Assembly: GCF_003934165.1 (NCBI RefSeq)
Contig: NZ_RKST01000019.1
Location: 1 to 64,000 of the forward strand
Source of the DNA: Borborobacter arsenicus
GTDB taxonomy: Bacteria > Pseudomonadota > Alphaproteobacteria > Rhizobiales > Rhizobiaceae
Length of the DNA: 64,000 nt
Direction: 5' to 3'
Below the pieces are notes generated by a model. It searched no databases. It saw only the letters and a program-made list of their open reading frames with translations, and was not told the origin of the DNA. Positions 18,740-27,775 of this stretch are shown piece after piece. Numbering within the stretch: position 1 is the stretch's first letter; each line of letters starts with the position of its first letter. Both the position numbers and the translations under genes were made by a program.

Positions 18740-20071
18740 ATGACAGCGAGTTACGACCTTATTCTCAAAGGCGGCATTGTCGTCAATCAGGACGGCATCG
18801 GTGCGCGCGACATCGGCGTGAGGGCGGGGCGGATCGCGGCGATAGGCAATCTCGCCACGGCCTCGGCCGGCGAGACCATCGATTGCACCGGCCTGCACAT
18901 CCTGCCTGGCGTGGTGGACAGCCAGGTGCATTTCCGCGAGCCCGGACTGGAGCACAAGGAAGACCTGGAGAGTGGGTCGCGGGCCGCCGTGCTCGGTGGT
19001 GTGACCGCCGTCTTCGAAATGCCCAACACCAATCCGCTGACGACGAGTGCCGATGCACTGGCCGACAAGGTTGCGCGCGGTACGAACCGCATGCATTGCG
19101 ACTTTGCCTTCTGGGTCGGCGGCACACGCGACAATGCCGCCGATGTCGGCGAGTTGGAAAGGCTGCCGGGCGCTGCCGGCATCAAGGTGTTCATGGGCTC
19201 GTCCACCGGCGACCTTCTGGTTGAGGATGATGACGGCGTGTTCTCGATCCTGAAGAACACGCGCCGGCGGGCTGCCTTCCATTCGGAAGATGAATTCCGC
19301 CTGCGCGAGCGGCTTGGCGAGCGAGTGGCGGGCGATGCTTCCTCGCATCCGGTGTGGCGCGACGAGATCGCGGCACTGCGCTGCACGGAGCGGCTGGTTG
19401 AGGTGGCGCGGCGCGCGCGGGCACGCATCCATGTGCTGCATATCTCGACGGCGGAGGAGATCGCCTTCCTCGAAGGCCACAAGGACGTGGCAAGCTGTGA
19501 GGCGACGCCGCATCACCTGACCATGACCGCCGACGACTATGGCCGGCTCGGCACGCTGTTGCAGATGAACCCGCCGGTTCGTGTCTCGCGCCATCGCGAT
19601 GGCATCTGGCGCGGCATTTCGCAGGGGATCGTCGATGTGCTGGGCTCCGACCATGCGCCGCACACGCTTGCCGAGAAGGCGAAGGAATATCCGGCGTCGC
19701 CCTCGGGTATGACGGGCGTGCAGACGCTGGTACCGATCATGCTCGACCATGTAAATGCCGGCCGGCTGACGCTGGAGCGGCTGGTGGACCTGACCAGCCA
19801 TGGCCCGCAGCGCCTGTTCGGCATGGCCCGCAAGGGTCGGATCGCCGCCGGCTACGATGCCGATTTCACCGTGGTCGATCTCAAGCGGCGTGAAACCATC
19901 ACCAATGCCCAGCAGGGCTCCAAGGCGGGCTGGACGCCCTATGACGGCAGGGAAGTGACCGGCTGGCCAGTTGGCACCATCATCCGCGGCAGCCGCGTGA
20001 TGTGGGAAGGCGAGATTGTTTCGCCTTCGCAGGGCAGGGCGGTCGAGTTCTCCGAATCCGGCGCAGGCTGA
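18740..20071 (+). CDS. pyrC: Dihydroorotase, class I
   Basis: Amidohydrolase closing carbamoyl-aspartate to dihydroorotate in pyrimidine synthesis; 443 residues. Metal and active-site positions: Lys149 in GIKVF (carbamylated Lys), His181 in FHSED, His234 in LHIST, Asp304 in GSDHAP. The first ligand motif is DSQVHFREPG (60-69), so the first His of the usual DxHxH is Gln62 while His64 is kept. EMPNTNP and the C-terminal GYDADFTVVDL are as in dihydroorotase/allantoinase. Allantoinase or dihydropyrimidinase are alternatives, but the FREPGLEHKEDL context favours dihydroorotase. Confidence 0.88.
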   Translation: MTASYDLILKGGIVVNQDGIGARDIGVRAGRIAAIGNLATASAGETIDCTGLHILPGVVDSQVHFREPGLEHKEDLESGSRAAVLGGVTAVFEMPNTNPLTTSADALADKVARGTNRMHCDFAFWVGGTRDNAADVGELERLPGAAGIKVFMGSSTGDLLVEDDDGVFSILKNTRRRAAFHSEDEFRLRERLGERVAGDASSHPVWRDEIAALRCTERLVEVARRARARIHVLHISTAEEIAFLEGHKDVASCEATPHHLTMTADDYGRLGTLLQMNPPVRVSRHRDGIWRGISQGIVDVLGSDHAPHTLAEKAKEYPASPSGMTGVQTLVPIMLDHVNAGRLTLERLVDLTSHGPQRLFGMARKGRIAAGYDADFTVVDLKRRETITNAQQGSKAGWTPYDGREVTGWPVGTIIRGSRVMWEGEIVSPSQGRAVEFSESGAG

Positions 20072-20089
20072 GGCTCAAGCCGGATCGCT

Positions 20090-20905
20090 CTATTCACCGG
20101 CGACGAAGAACACCCACTGGCCGTCAGGCGCGATGCCGGCACGGTAGAATGTATATGTGCCGTAGGTCTTCATATCCTCGTAATCGCCGGCCGTGACGAT
20201 CTTGAAAAGCTCGACGCGCTGCGGCGAGGTGAGCTTTTCCAGGGGCATGGCGAAGAAATAGGGCCAGGCATAAAGCTCCTGCGGCGTGCCGGGGTCGAGA
20301 TGGACGTAGCCGCTGGTCAGCACCTCCTCCAGGATAGCCAGTATCTCCTGGCCTTCGGTGTCACCGGAAAGGCCGCGCAGGAAGTCGATGGCGTCGCCCT
20401 CGACTTCGGCCAGTGAAAGCTGGGTTGCGTCGTCGCCGGAGCCGATCAGGGGACGCAGCTTTTCGATGTCGCCGGTCTTGGCCGCGTCGAGAATGAGTTG
20501 GCGCATGCGCCGGACGGGTTCTGGCAGCTTTTCCAGGTCATAGAGGATTTCCGGCAGCGGCGCATTGGGGTCGTCAACGCCCTGCGTGGCTCCGTTGGGT
20601 TGCGCCGGCTGTCCGGGCTCGACCTGTTCGGGTTCTTCTTCCTCGGGCTCTGCCTCGTCAGGCTTGGCGCCCGTTGGCGGCGTGGTCTGGATGGGATCGG
20701 GCAGGGGGACGGATTTCTCCGGTGCCTCTTCGGGGGAGGCTGGCGCGGGAAGCTCTTCCCGTTTGATTTCGCTCAAGGCTGCGGCTGGAAGCGTCGCGGT
20801 GAAGAAAAACGCCGAAGCGGCGATGGCAAATGTGGCAAGCCAGGAAAAGGTAAACCGGCCGATCGAAACTCGGTCGCCTGCCGCGCCGCATCTGGATAGC
20901 TGCAT
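20090..20905 (-). CDS. Secreted hypothetical protein with Pro/Glu-rich linker
   Basis: 271 residues, function unknown. The start at 20905 has GGGAG 4 bases upstream; an earlier ATG lacks a site. An N-terminal hydrophobic segment (TFSWLATFAIAASAFFF) is a signal peptide or anchor, followed by a Pro/Glu/Gln-rich linker (about 50-105) and a folded C-terminal domain of about 155 residues (LPEILYDLEKLPEPVRRMRQ ... APDGQWVFFVAGE). Looks like the conserved periplasmic proteins of unknown function found across Rhizobiales. Convergent with pyrC. Confidence 0.75.
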   Translation of the reverse strand: MQLSRCGAAGDRVSIGRFTFSWLATFAIAASAFFFTATLPAAALSEIKREELPAPASPEEAPEKSVPLPDPIQTTPPTGAKPDEAEPEEEEPEQVEPGQPAQPNGATQGVDDPNAPLPEILYDLEKLPEPVRRMRQLILDAAKTGDIEKLRPLIGSGDDATQLSLAEVEGDAIDFLRGLSGDTEGQEILAILEEVLTSGYVHLDPGTPQELYAWPYFFAMPLEKLTSPQRVELFKIVTAGDYEDMKTYGTYTFYRAGIAPDGQWVFFVAGE

Positions 20906-20983
20906 GTCACTCCCTCTCATGGGCACGGAATCGATTCCTTGCCCAGCCGTCTCTTACAATGAAAAGGCGGCGAGGGGGACGTG

Positions 20984-21247
20984 TCAATGTCGCAGGCGGA
21001 CCGGTTCGAACTCGCCGGCGATCACTTTCTCGCGCATCCGCTCAAGCAGGCCCAGTGCGGCGGCCTCGCCGCTGCGCCGCAATATCTCGCCGCAAGCGGT
21101 GGCAAGGGCCGCCTCCGCGATGATGTCGGATTCGATGCCGGCCGAAAGTCCTTCTGCCCAGGCCTCATTGTGGCATTCAACGGCAGTCAGGCGCTTTTCT
21201 TCCCTGACCAGCGCATCGATGTCGCTGATCCTTTGTTGCATGCTCAT
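20984..21247 (-). CDS. 87-residue hypothetical protein behind CtrA sites
   Basis: Small, soluble, helix-rich acidic protein (87 residues) with no recognised family. The ATG at 21247 follows AGGGTGG; the next Met is two codons later. Composition (many Ala/Glu, motif EEKRLTAVECHNEAWAEGL then ALGLLERMREKV) suggests two or three amphipathic helices. Two perfect TTAA-N7-TTAA motifs lie 55 and 120 bases upstream, so cell-cycle control by CtrA is likely if the motifs are used. Confidence 0.65.
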   Translation of the reverse strand: MSMQQRISDIDALVREEKRLTAVECHNEAWAEGLSAGIESDIIAEAALATACGEILRRSGEAAALGLLERMREKVIAGEFEPVRLRH

Positions 21248-21301
21248 CTTCCACCCTTTCAAGTCCGGCCCGAAAAAGTCGGATCAACTTGAGCTTTCCC
21301 T

Positions 21302-21316
21302 TTAATGTCCCGTTAA
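21302..21316 (-). promoter_or_regulatory. CtrA-type binding site (proximal)
   Basis: Exact TTAA-N7-TTAA (TTAA at 21302-21305 and 21313-21316), the full consensus of the alphaproteobacterial cell-cycle regulator CtrA. It lies 55 bases before the start codon of the 87-residue protein. Confidence 0.55.
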
Positions 21317-21366
21317 GTTGTTTAGCACGCCAGGCGTTCCATGTACGCCCCGGATTGCCGGGACCG

Positions 21367-21381
21367 TTAATGCGCACTTAA
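21367..21381 (-). promoter_or_regulatory. CtrA-type binding site (distal)
   Basis: Second exact TTAA-N7-TTAA (21367-21370 and 21378-21381). On the minus strand it reads TTAA-N7-TTAAC, the extended CtrA consensus. It overlaps the stop codon of the TIGR02301-like gene and is 65 bases from the proximal site. Confidence 0.55.
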
Positions 21382-21752
21382 TTTCCATAGCGCCCGGCGA
21401 CCTCGCGGGTGAGCGTTTCGCCCTCCTTCATGTAGCGGTCGATCGCCTCGGTGGCCGAGGGGGTGCATTTGGCATAGGCACCTTCGAAAGAGCGATAGCC
21501 GCGATTGAAGCTGGCGATGAATTTTGCCCGCCGCGCCGGGTCGGGCTTTTCGGCCTCGATCAGCTTTTCCATCTGGCCACGCCACTGCGTGCCTTCCTCG
21601 CCACACAGATTGCGCAGGAAATGCAGCGAGCCGAGAATTTCGGCAAGCCGCATCAAGCTGCCCTCGAACGGCGCCTCCGCAGCGCGTGCGGGTCCGGAGG
21701 AGAGTGCCGGAACGACGGCCAGAACGAGGAAAATCTGCAAGATGCGGCTCAT
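21378..21752 (-). CDS. TIGR02301-family secreted protein
   Basis: 124-residue periplasmic protein of a small alphaproteobacterial family of unknown function (TIGR02301). A signal peptide (MSRILQIFLVLAVVPALSSG, cleaved after ARA) is followed by the recognisable LAEILGSLHFLRNLCGEE, with a conserved Cys, and FNRGYRSFEGAYAKCTP with the second Cys, probably a disulfide. AAGGGG precedes the ATG closely. Confidence 0.78.
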   Translation of the reverse strand: MSRILQIFLVLAVVPALSSGPARAAEAPFEGSLMRLAEILGSLHFLRNLCGEEGTQWRGQMEKLIEAEKPDPARRAKFIASFNRGYRSFEGAYAKCTPSATEAIDRYMKEGETLTREVAGRYGN

Positions 21753-21809
21753 AACCCCTTGTGGCGAAACAATTTGTCAGCCGCAAGGCGATTTACCGGC
21801 AATTCCCGG

Positions 21810-22223
21810 TCAATTGTCGTCCGCCAGAAGCTTGGCTGCCACCTCCAGCGTGCTCGCGGTTACCGGCATGGTTTTCATCTGCCCCAGCGTGAAGAAGCCG
21901 GCCTCGGCTGCATCGGTGGCGGCCAGGGGCTCGCCGCCGCAATCGTCTCCCGAAAACACCTGAAGGCGATAGGCAACCGCGATGCCGTCGCGTAGCGTTT
22001 CGATCGTGAATTGACGCAGCGGTGTCAGGTTGCAGACCTCAAGTCCGGTCTCCTCGCGCAACTCGCGGGCTGCCGCCTGCTCTTCGCTCTCGCCCGGCTC
22101 CACCCGTCCCCCTGGAAAGGCATATTCGCCGAAGGAGGGGGCGTGGCCGCGCTTGACCAGCAGGATGCGGTCGCCGCGCCTGAGCGCTACCGAGACTGCG
22201 GGGATGATCAGCTTCTGTGCCAT
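21810..22223 (-). CDS. Nudix hydrolase
   Basis: 137-residue Nudix pyrophosphohydrolase. The complete Nudix box is visible as GGRVEPGES, EQAAARELREETGLEV (GX5EX7REUXEEXGU). The start at 22223 (MAQKLIIPAVSVALRRG) matches the start of the fold; the frame continues upstream without family-like residues. Substrate class is not readable; ADP-ribose or NADH/dNTP-type are possible. Divergent from the YedK gene with 124 bases between. Confidence 0.85.
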   Translation of the reverse strand: MAQKLIIPAVSVALRRGDRILLVKRGHAPSFGEYAFPGGRVEPGESEEQAAARELREETGLEVCNLTPLRQFTIETLRDGIAVAYRLQVFSGDDCGGEPLAATDAAEAGFFTLGQMKTMPVTASTLEVAAKLLADDN

Positions 22224-22312
22224 TGGTCTGCTCGGTTGTTGGTGATTGCGTTGGGGACAGCGCCGGTTGCGGACACTTAGCAGGTTGCCGCCACCGGTTT
22301 CCATGGCCACAG

Positions 22313-22336
22313 TACCGATAGAATTATCAATCGGTA
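22313..22336. promoter_or_regulatory. Dyad, possible operator
   Basis: Perfect 7-bp inverted repeat TACCGAT (22313-22319) / ATCGGTA (22330-22336) with a 10-base AT-rich centre that itself contains GATA/TATC. It ends 11 bases before the YedK start, where a repressor could block transcription or translation. Regulator unknown. Confidence 0.35.
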
Positions 22337-22347
22337 TCGAACGAGCA

Positions 22348-23097
22348 ATGTGCGGCCGCTTTTCACTCATTTCCAACCCGGAAGAGGTCGAAGCCCTGTT
22401 CGGACTGATTGCGCTCGACCCGTTCCCGCCGCGCTACAATATCGCTCCCACCCAGCCCATCCTGATGGTGATGGCAGGCACGCCGCGTGAACCCGGCTCC
22501 AATCTGCCCGACCGCCAGGCGCTGCTGGTGCGCTGGGGGCTTATTCCGGCCTGGGTGAAGGATACCAAGGCCTTTCCGCTGTTATTCAATGCCCGGTCCG
22601 AAACGGCAGCCCAAAAGGCGGCGTTCCGCACCGCCATGCGGCATCGCCGCACGCTGGTGCCGGCCTCCGGCTTCTATGAATGGCGGCAGGGCAACAAGAA
22701 GGGCGCACAGGCCTATTGGGTGCGGCCGAGGGAGGGCGGCATCATCGCCTTCGCCGGGCTGATGGAAAGCTATGCCGAGCCCGGCGGCTCGGAAATGGAT
22801 ACAGGTACCATCCTGACCACCAGCGCCAGCAGCGATATCGCCCCGATCCATGAGCGCATGCCGGTGGTGATCCACCGCGAGGATTTCGCACGCTGGCTGG
22901 ATTGCCGCACGCAGGAGCCCCGCGACGTGGTCGATCTGATGCGGCCGACCGAACCCGGCTTCTTCGAGGCGGTTCCCGTATCCGATCTCGTCAACAAGGT
23001 CGACAATGCCGGGCCGGAACTGCAGCAGCGCGTGGAGCCCGCGGCGGTGGAGAAGGCTGACCCGCCACCCGCTCCTGCGCAGATGTCGCTGTTCTAA
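22348..23097 (+). CDS. YedK/HMCES-type SRAP protein
   Basis: SOS-response-associated (SRAP) protein, 249 residues, which forms a covalent thiazolidine crosslink to abasic sites in single-stranded DNA through Cys2. The start at 22348 is fixed by the need to expose Cys2 (MCGRFSL), although a frame is open upstream. Other active-site residues: Asn and Arg in RYNIAPTQ and FNARSET, Glu in ASGFYEW, and His in IHERMP. C-terminal tail about 35 residues longer than the core. Fits beside a Nudix enzyme as a genome-maintenance pair. Confidence 0.92.
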   Translation: MCGRFSLISNPEEVEALFGLIALDPFPPRYNIAPTQPILMVMAGTPREPGSNLPDRQALLVRWGLIPAWVKDTKAFPLLFNARSETAAQKAAFRTAMRHRRTLVPASGFYEWRQGNKKGAQAYWVRPREGGIIAFAGLMESYAEPGGSEMDTGTILTTSASSDIAPIHERMPVVIHREDFARWLDCRTQEPRDVVDLMRPTEPGFFEAVPVSDLVNKVDNAGPELQQRVEPAAVEKADPPPAPAQMSLF

Positions 23098-23109
23098 GCG
23101 GTCCTACCG

Positions 23110-23727
23110 ATGTCAGCCACGCTATCGGCAGGCCTGTCCGGTTTTCTGCTCGGCGCCTCGCTCATCATCGCCATCGGCGCGCAGAACGCCTTCATCCTGA
23201 GGCAGGGCCTGCTCAGGCAGCATGTCTTCATCCTGTGCCTGATCTGCGCTTTATCGGATGCGTTGCTGATCTTGGCGGGCGTCGCCGGGCTCGGCACGCT
23301 GATCGCGCAATCGCCAATGCTGATCAATGTGGTGACGATGGGCGGAGCGCTCTTCCTGTTCTGCTATGCGCTCTTTGCCTTTCGCCGCGCGCTGAAGCCG
23401 GAGGTGCTGCACGCGGCCAACACCGGCCGAGGCAGCCTGAAGACGGCAATCGCTGCCTGCCTGGCCTTCACCTTCCTCAACCCGCACGTCTATCTGGATA
23501 CGGTGCTTTTGCTGGGCTCGCTCTCGGCACGCTACGAGGGAAGCGCCCGCCTGGCCTATGCGGCAGGCGCGGTGCTTGCATCCTTCGTCTGGTTCTTCGG
23601 GCTGGGCTATGGCGCCCGCCTGCTCCAGCCCGTCTTTGCCAGACCCGCCGCCTGGCGCGTGCTCGACGTCGCCATCGGCCTCATCATGGCCGGTATCGGC
23701 CTCAGTCTGCTAAGCCGCCTTGCGTAG
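23110..23727 (+). CDS. LysE/ArgO-family amino-acid exporter
   Basis: 205-residue inner-membrane exporter with about six hydrophobic segments. N-terminal GFLLGASLIIAIGAQNAFILRQG and FTFLNPHVYLDTVLLLGS are the LysE-family hallmarks (GAQN and NPH..LD). Probably exports arginine or lysine. No LysG/ArgP-type LysR regulator is adjacent. 12 bases after the YedK gene. Its last 18 bases are antisense to the end of a small minus-strand ORF. Confidence 0.88.
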   Translation: MSATLSAGLSGFLLGASLIIAIGAQNAFILRQGLLRQHVFILCLICALSDALLILAGVAGLGTLIAQSPMLINVVTMGGALFLFCYALFAFRRALKPEVLHAANTGRGSLKTAIAACLAFTFLNPHVYLDTVLLLGSLSARYEGSARLAYAAGAVLASFVWFFGLGYGARLLQPVFARPAAWRVLDVAIGLIMAGIGLSLLSRLA

Positions 23728-23871
23728 CGGCTGCTGCTCTTCGGCCGGCTTGTCCTTCCTGGCCGCAAGCACGGCTGCGAGAATGTCCGCTGGGCCGATT
23801 GCCCGGTAATGGCTGGTGAGCGCCGCATATTGGCGGCGAATGCGTTCTGCTTCGCTCTGTGCGACCGACAT
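23710..23871 (-). CDS. Small hypothetical protein (53 aa)
   Basis: Possible 53-residue basic helical protein (MSVAQSEAERIRRQYAALTS, then ADILAAVLAARKDKP). The ATG at 23871 is chosen because GGGGA lies 8 bases upstream; a longer form from 23913 has no site. It overlaps the end of the exporter gene by 18 bases in antisense. Function unknown. Confidence 0.5.
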   Translation of the reverse strand: MSVAQSEAERIRRQYAALTSHYRAIGPADILAAVLAARKDKPAEEQQPLRKAA

Positions 23872-24240
23872 GACTGCGTTCCCCAAGGTAAATTCCCGTT
23901 CAGGTCCTGCCATGATAGGTCTTTGGGTCGAAATAGTGACCGCTGGCCGGCCTTTCCGCCAGTTGAACAATTTGATCTATGGACATGTTTAATAAAATCT
24001 TACGGATAGTCCGAAAGGAGAAGCCGCAGTTGCGGCTTGACGGCAACAGCGCCGGCAGCGATAAAGCAGCCATGAAAACGCCTTTCGCCATTTGCGGCAT
24101 TTGCATTATCGGCTAGCGAAAGCTGGCTCGGACGTTTTCGCCTTTTCTCTCGACAGACAGGACAAACGCCCCGGCCAGCAGGCTGGAAGAATAGGTTTCA
24201 TCACGCGTGGCGACCTGCCCGCAAACGAACCGGAGTTTGA
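23872..24240. other. Intergenic region upstream of cysS
   Basis: 369 bases with no gene I can support. It contains a compact inverted repeat AAGCCGCA/TGCGGCTT (24021-24028/24031-24038) and short frames without ribosome sites. It probably holds promoters for cysS (plus) and the small minus-strand ORF, but no clear promoter elements were found. Confidence 0.3.
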
Positions 24241-25731
24241 ATGTCGGACGCATTTAGAGGCTTGCGGCTTACCAATACGCTGACACGCACGAAGGAGGAC
24301 TTCGTGCCGATCGATGCGCGCAATGTGCGCATGTATGTCTGTGGCCCCACGGTCTACGACTTCGCCCATATCGGCAATGCCAGGCCGGTGATCGTCTTCG
24401 ACGTGCTCTACCGCCTGCTGCGCCAGCTCTACGGCGAGAGCCACGTCACTTATGTGCGCAACATCACCGACGTGGACGACAAGATCAATGCGCGCGCCCT
24501 GCGCGATTTTCCCGACCTGCCGCTCAACGAAGCGATCGCCAGGGTCACGGAAAAGACCGCCGACCAGTTTCATGCCGATGTGGCGCGGCTCGGCTGCCTG
24601 GAGCCGACATATGAGCCGCGCGCGACCGAGTTCGTTCAACCGCGCGCCGACGGCAAGACCGATATGGTTACGTTGATTCAACGTCTCATCGAACGCGGCC
24701 ATGCCTATGAAGCCAATGGCGAAGTCCTGTTCGACACCGCTTCGATGCCCGACTATGGCGCGCTCTCCAAGCGCAATCTCGACGAGCAGCAGGCGGGTGC
24801 GCGCATCGCCGTCGAGGGGCACAAGAAGAATCCCGGCGACTTCGTTTTGTGGAAGCTTTCCGCCGCCCATGAGCCTGGCTGGGAGGCGCCGTGGGGCCAA
24901 GAGGCGTGGGCCGCCACAGGCGGGACCGGGAAGCCAAAAGGTCGGCCGGGCTGGCATATCGAGTGCTCGGCCATGTCGGCGGCCTATCTGGGCGAGGTGT
25001 TCGACATCCATGGCGGCGGGCTCGACCTGATCTTCCCGCATCACGAGAACGAGATCGCGCAATCGCGCTGTGCGCATGGCACGCAGGTGATGGCCAATTA
25101 CTGGCTGCACAACGGCTTCCTGCAGGTCGAGGGTCGCAAGATGTCGAAGAGCGAGGGCAATTTCGTTACCATCCACGAATTGCTGGAGACGGACAGGTTC
25201 GGCGGGCGCAAATGGCCGGGCGAGGTGCTGCGGCTTGCCATGCTGATGACGCATTACCGCGAGCCGATCGATTTCTCGGTGCGCAAGCTTGAGGAGGCGG
25301 AGGCCGTGCTGGATGGCTGGTATCGCGCCGTCGGCGATACGCCTGTCTCCAACATTTCCTGCGCCGACGTGCTCGGTGCGTTGTGCGACGATCTCGGCAC
25401 CGCAGGCGCGGTGACGGCGCTGCACGAACTGCGCGCCGAGGCGGCCAAGGGCAGCAGTGGCGCGCAGGCCTGCTTCAAGGCGAGCGCGGCACTTCTGGGC
25501 CTGCTGCAGGTGACTGCCGACGAGTGGTTTGCGGCGAAGGCCGCAAATGCCGAGATCGATCGAGAGGCGATCGCCCAGCGTATTGCCGCGCGCCTTGCCT
25601 TCATCCGCGACAAGGATTGGGGAGAGGCCGACAAGATCCGCGATGAGCTGCTGGCGCAGGGCGTCCAGCTCAAGGACGGCAAGGACCCCGCCACCGGCGA
25701 GCGCGTGACCACCTGGGAGGTGAAACGATGA
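24241..25731 (+). CDS. cysS: Cysteinyl-tRNA synthetase
   Basis: Class I aminoacyl-tRNA synthetase, 496 residues. Zinc-site Cys34 in [10 protein letters not shown], the HIGN form of HIGH at 43-46, GWHIECSAM with the second zinc Cys, HHENEIAQS, and KMSKS at 300-304. C-terminal DALR-type helical domain. The stop codon overlaps the ATG of the next gene (ATGA). Confidence 0.97.
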   Translation: MSDAFRGLRLTNTLTRTKEDFVPIDARNVRMYVCGPTVYDFAHIGNARPVIVFDVLYRLLRQLYGESHVTYVRNITDVDDKINARALRDFPDLPLNEAIARVTEKTADQFHADVARLGCLEPTYEPRATEFVQPRADGKTDMVTLIQRLIERGHAYEANGEVLFDTASMPDYGALSKRNLDEQQAGARIAVEGHKKNPGDFVLWKLSAAHEPGWEAPWGQEAWAATGGTGKPKGRPGWHIECSAMSAAYLGEVFDIHGGGLDLIFPHHENEIAQSRCAHGTQVMANYWLHNGFLQVEGRKMSKSEGNFVTIHELLETDRFGGRKWPGEVLRLAMLMTHYREPIDFSVRKLEEAEAVLDGWYRAVGDTPVSNISCADVLGALCDDLGTAGAVTALHELRAEAAKGSSGAQACFKASAALLGLLQVTADEWFAAKAANAEIDREAIAQRIAARLAFIRDKDWGEADKIRDELLAQGVQLKDGKDPATGERVTTWEVKR

Positions 25732-26111
25732 TTGATCATCTGGGCATTTGCGTTGCGGATTTCGATGCGTCCAAGGCCTTCTACGACAAGGTGATGGCGC
25801 CGCTTGGCGCCTCGTTCTTGATGATGGTGCCGGCGGAGCATACCGGTGGCGTCAAGGTCGGCGGCTATGGCCGCGAGCGTCCGACCTTCTGGCTGCATGA
25901 AGGGGCGGAAACCGGTCCGGGGCGGCACATCGCCTTTTCGGCCCGTTCACGGGCGGAGGTCGATGCCTTCTACGCCGCGGCGATGGCTGCCGGCGGCCGT
26001 GACAATGGCGCGCCGGGGCTGCGGCCGCATTACCATCCCGATTATTACGGCGCCTTCGTCTTCGATCCTGACGGCAACAATATCGAAGCCGTCTGCCACC
26101 TGCCGGAATGA
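25728..26111 (+). CDS. VOC-family (glyoxalase-like) protein
   Basis: 127-residue vicinal-oxygen-chelate protein, a single beta-alpha-beta-beta-beta unit pair. [22 protein letters not shown] holds the first metal His; [21 protein letters not shown] and [13 protein letters not shown] hold the later His/Glu positions. Overlaps cysS by 4 bases. It could be a dioxygenase, glyoxalase or resistance protein; the substrate is not deducible. Confidence 0.85.
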   Translation: MIDHLGICVADFDASKAFYDKVMAPLGASFLMMVPAEHTGGVKVGGYGRERPTFWLHEGAETGPGRHIAFSARSRAEVDAFYAAAMAAGGRDNGAPGLRPHYHPDYYGAFVFDPDGNNIEAVCHLPE

Positions 26112-26129
26112 TGCGGGGAGGGCAAAGCC

Positions 26130-27582
<1,453 letters not shown>

Positions 27583-27612
27583 GCTGTCTGGCATTTATCT
27601 GGCCTGATAGGT

Positions 27613-27772
27613 CCACCCCCCTCTGGCCTGCCGGCCATCTCCCCCTCAAGGGGGGAGATCAGCAGAGCCAACTTCGCCACCTATTCTGCAACGTTGGCGA
27701 TTGGGTGAGGTCGTGGCGAAAGCTAATCTCCCCCCTTGAGGGGGAGATGCCCGGCAGGGCAGAGGGGGGTGG
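27613..27772. repeat. Large intergenic palindromic repeat
   Basis: Two 47-base arms (27613-27659 and 27726-27772) are inverted copies with 2 mismatches, separated by 66 bases. Each arm itself contains CTCCCCCCTTGAGGGGGAG-like symmetry. It resembles the abundant palindromic intergenic elements of Mesorhizobium/Brucella (RIME or Bru-RS type); family membership is inferred. The right arm ends 3 bases before the first cimA ATG. Confidence 0.85.
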
Positions 27773-27775
27773 TTC

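Noticed and set aside
24021-24038. Inverted repeat AAGCCGCA/TGCGGCTT
   Set aside because: The loop is only two bases and no T run follows, so neither a terminator nor a clear operator.
23900-24106. 68-codon minus-strand frame upstream of cysS
   Set aside because: No ribosome site, mixed composition and no recognisable motif.
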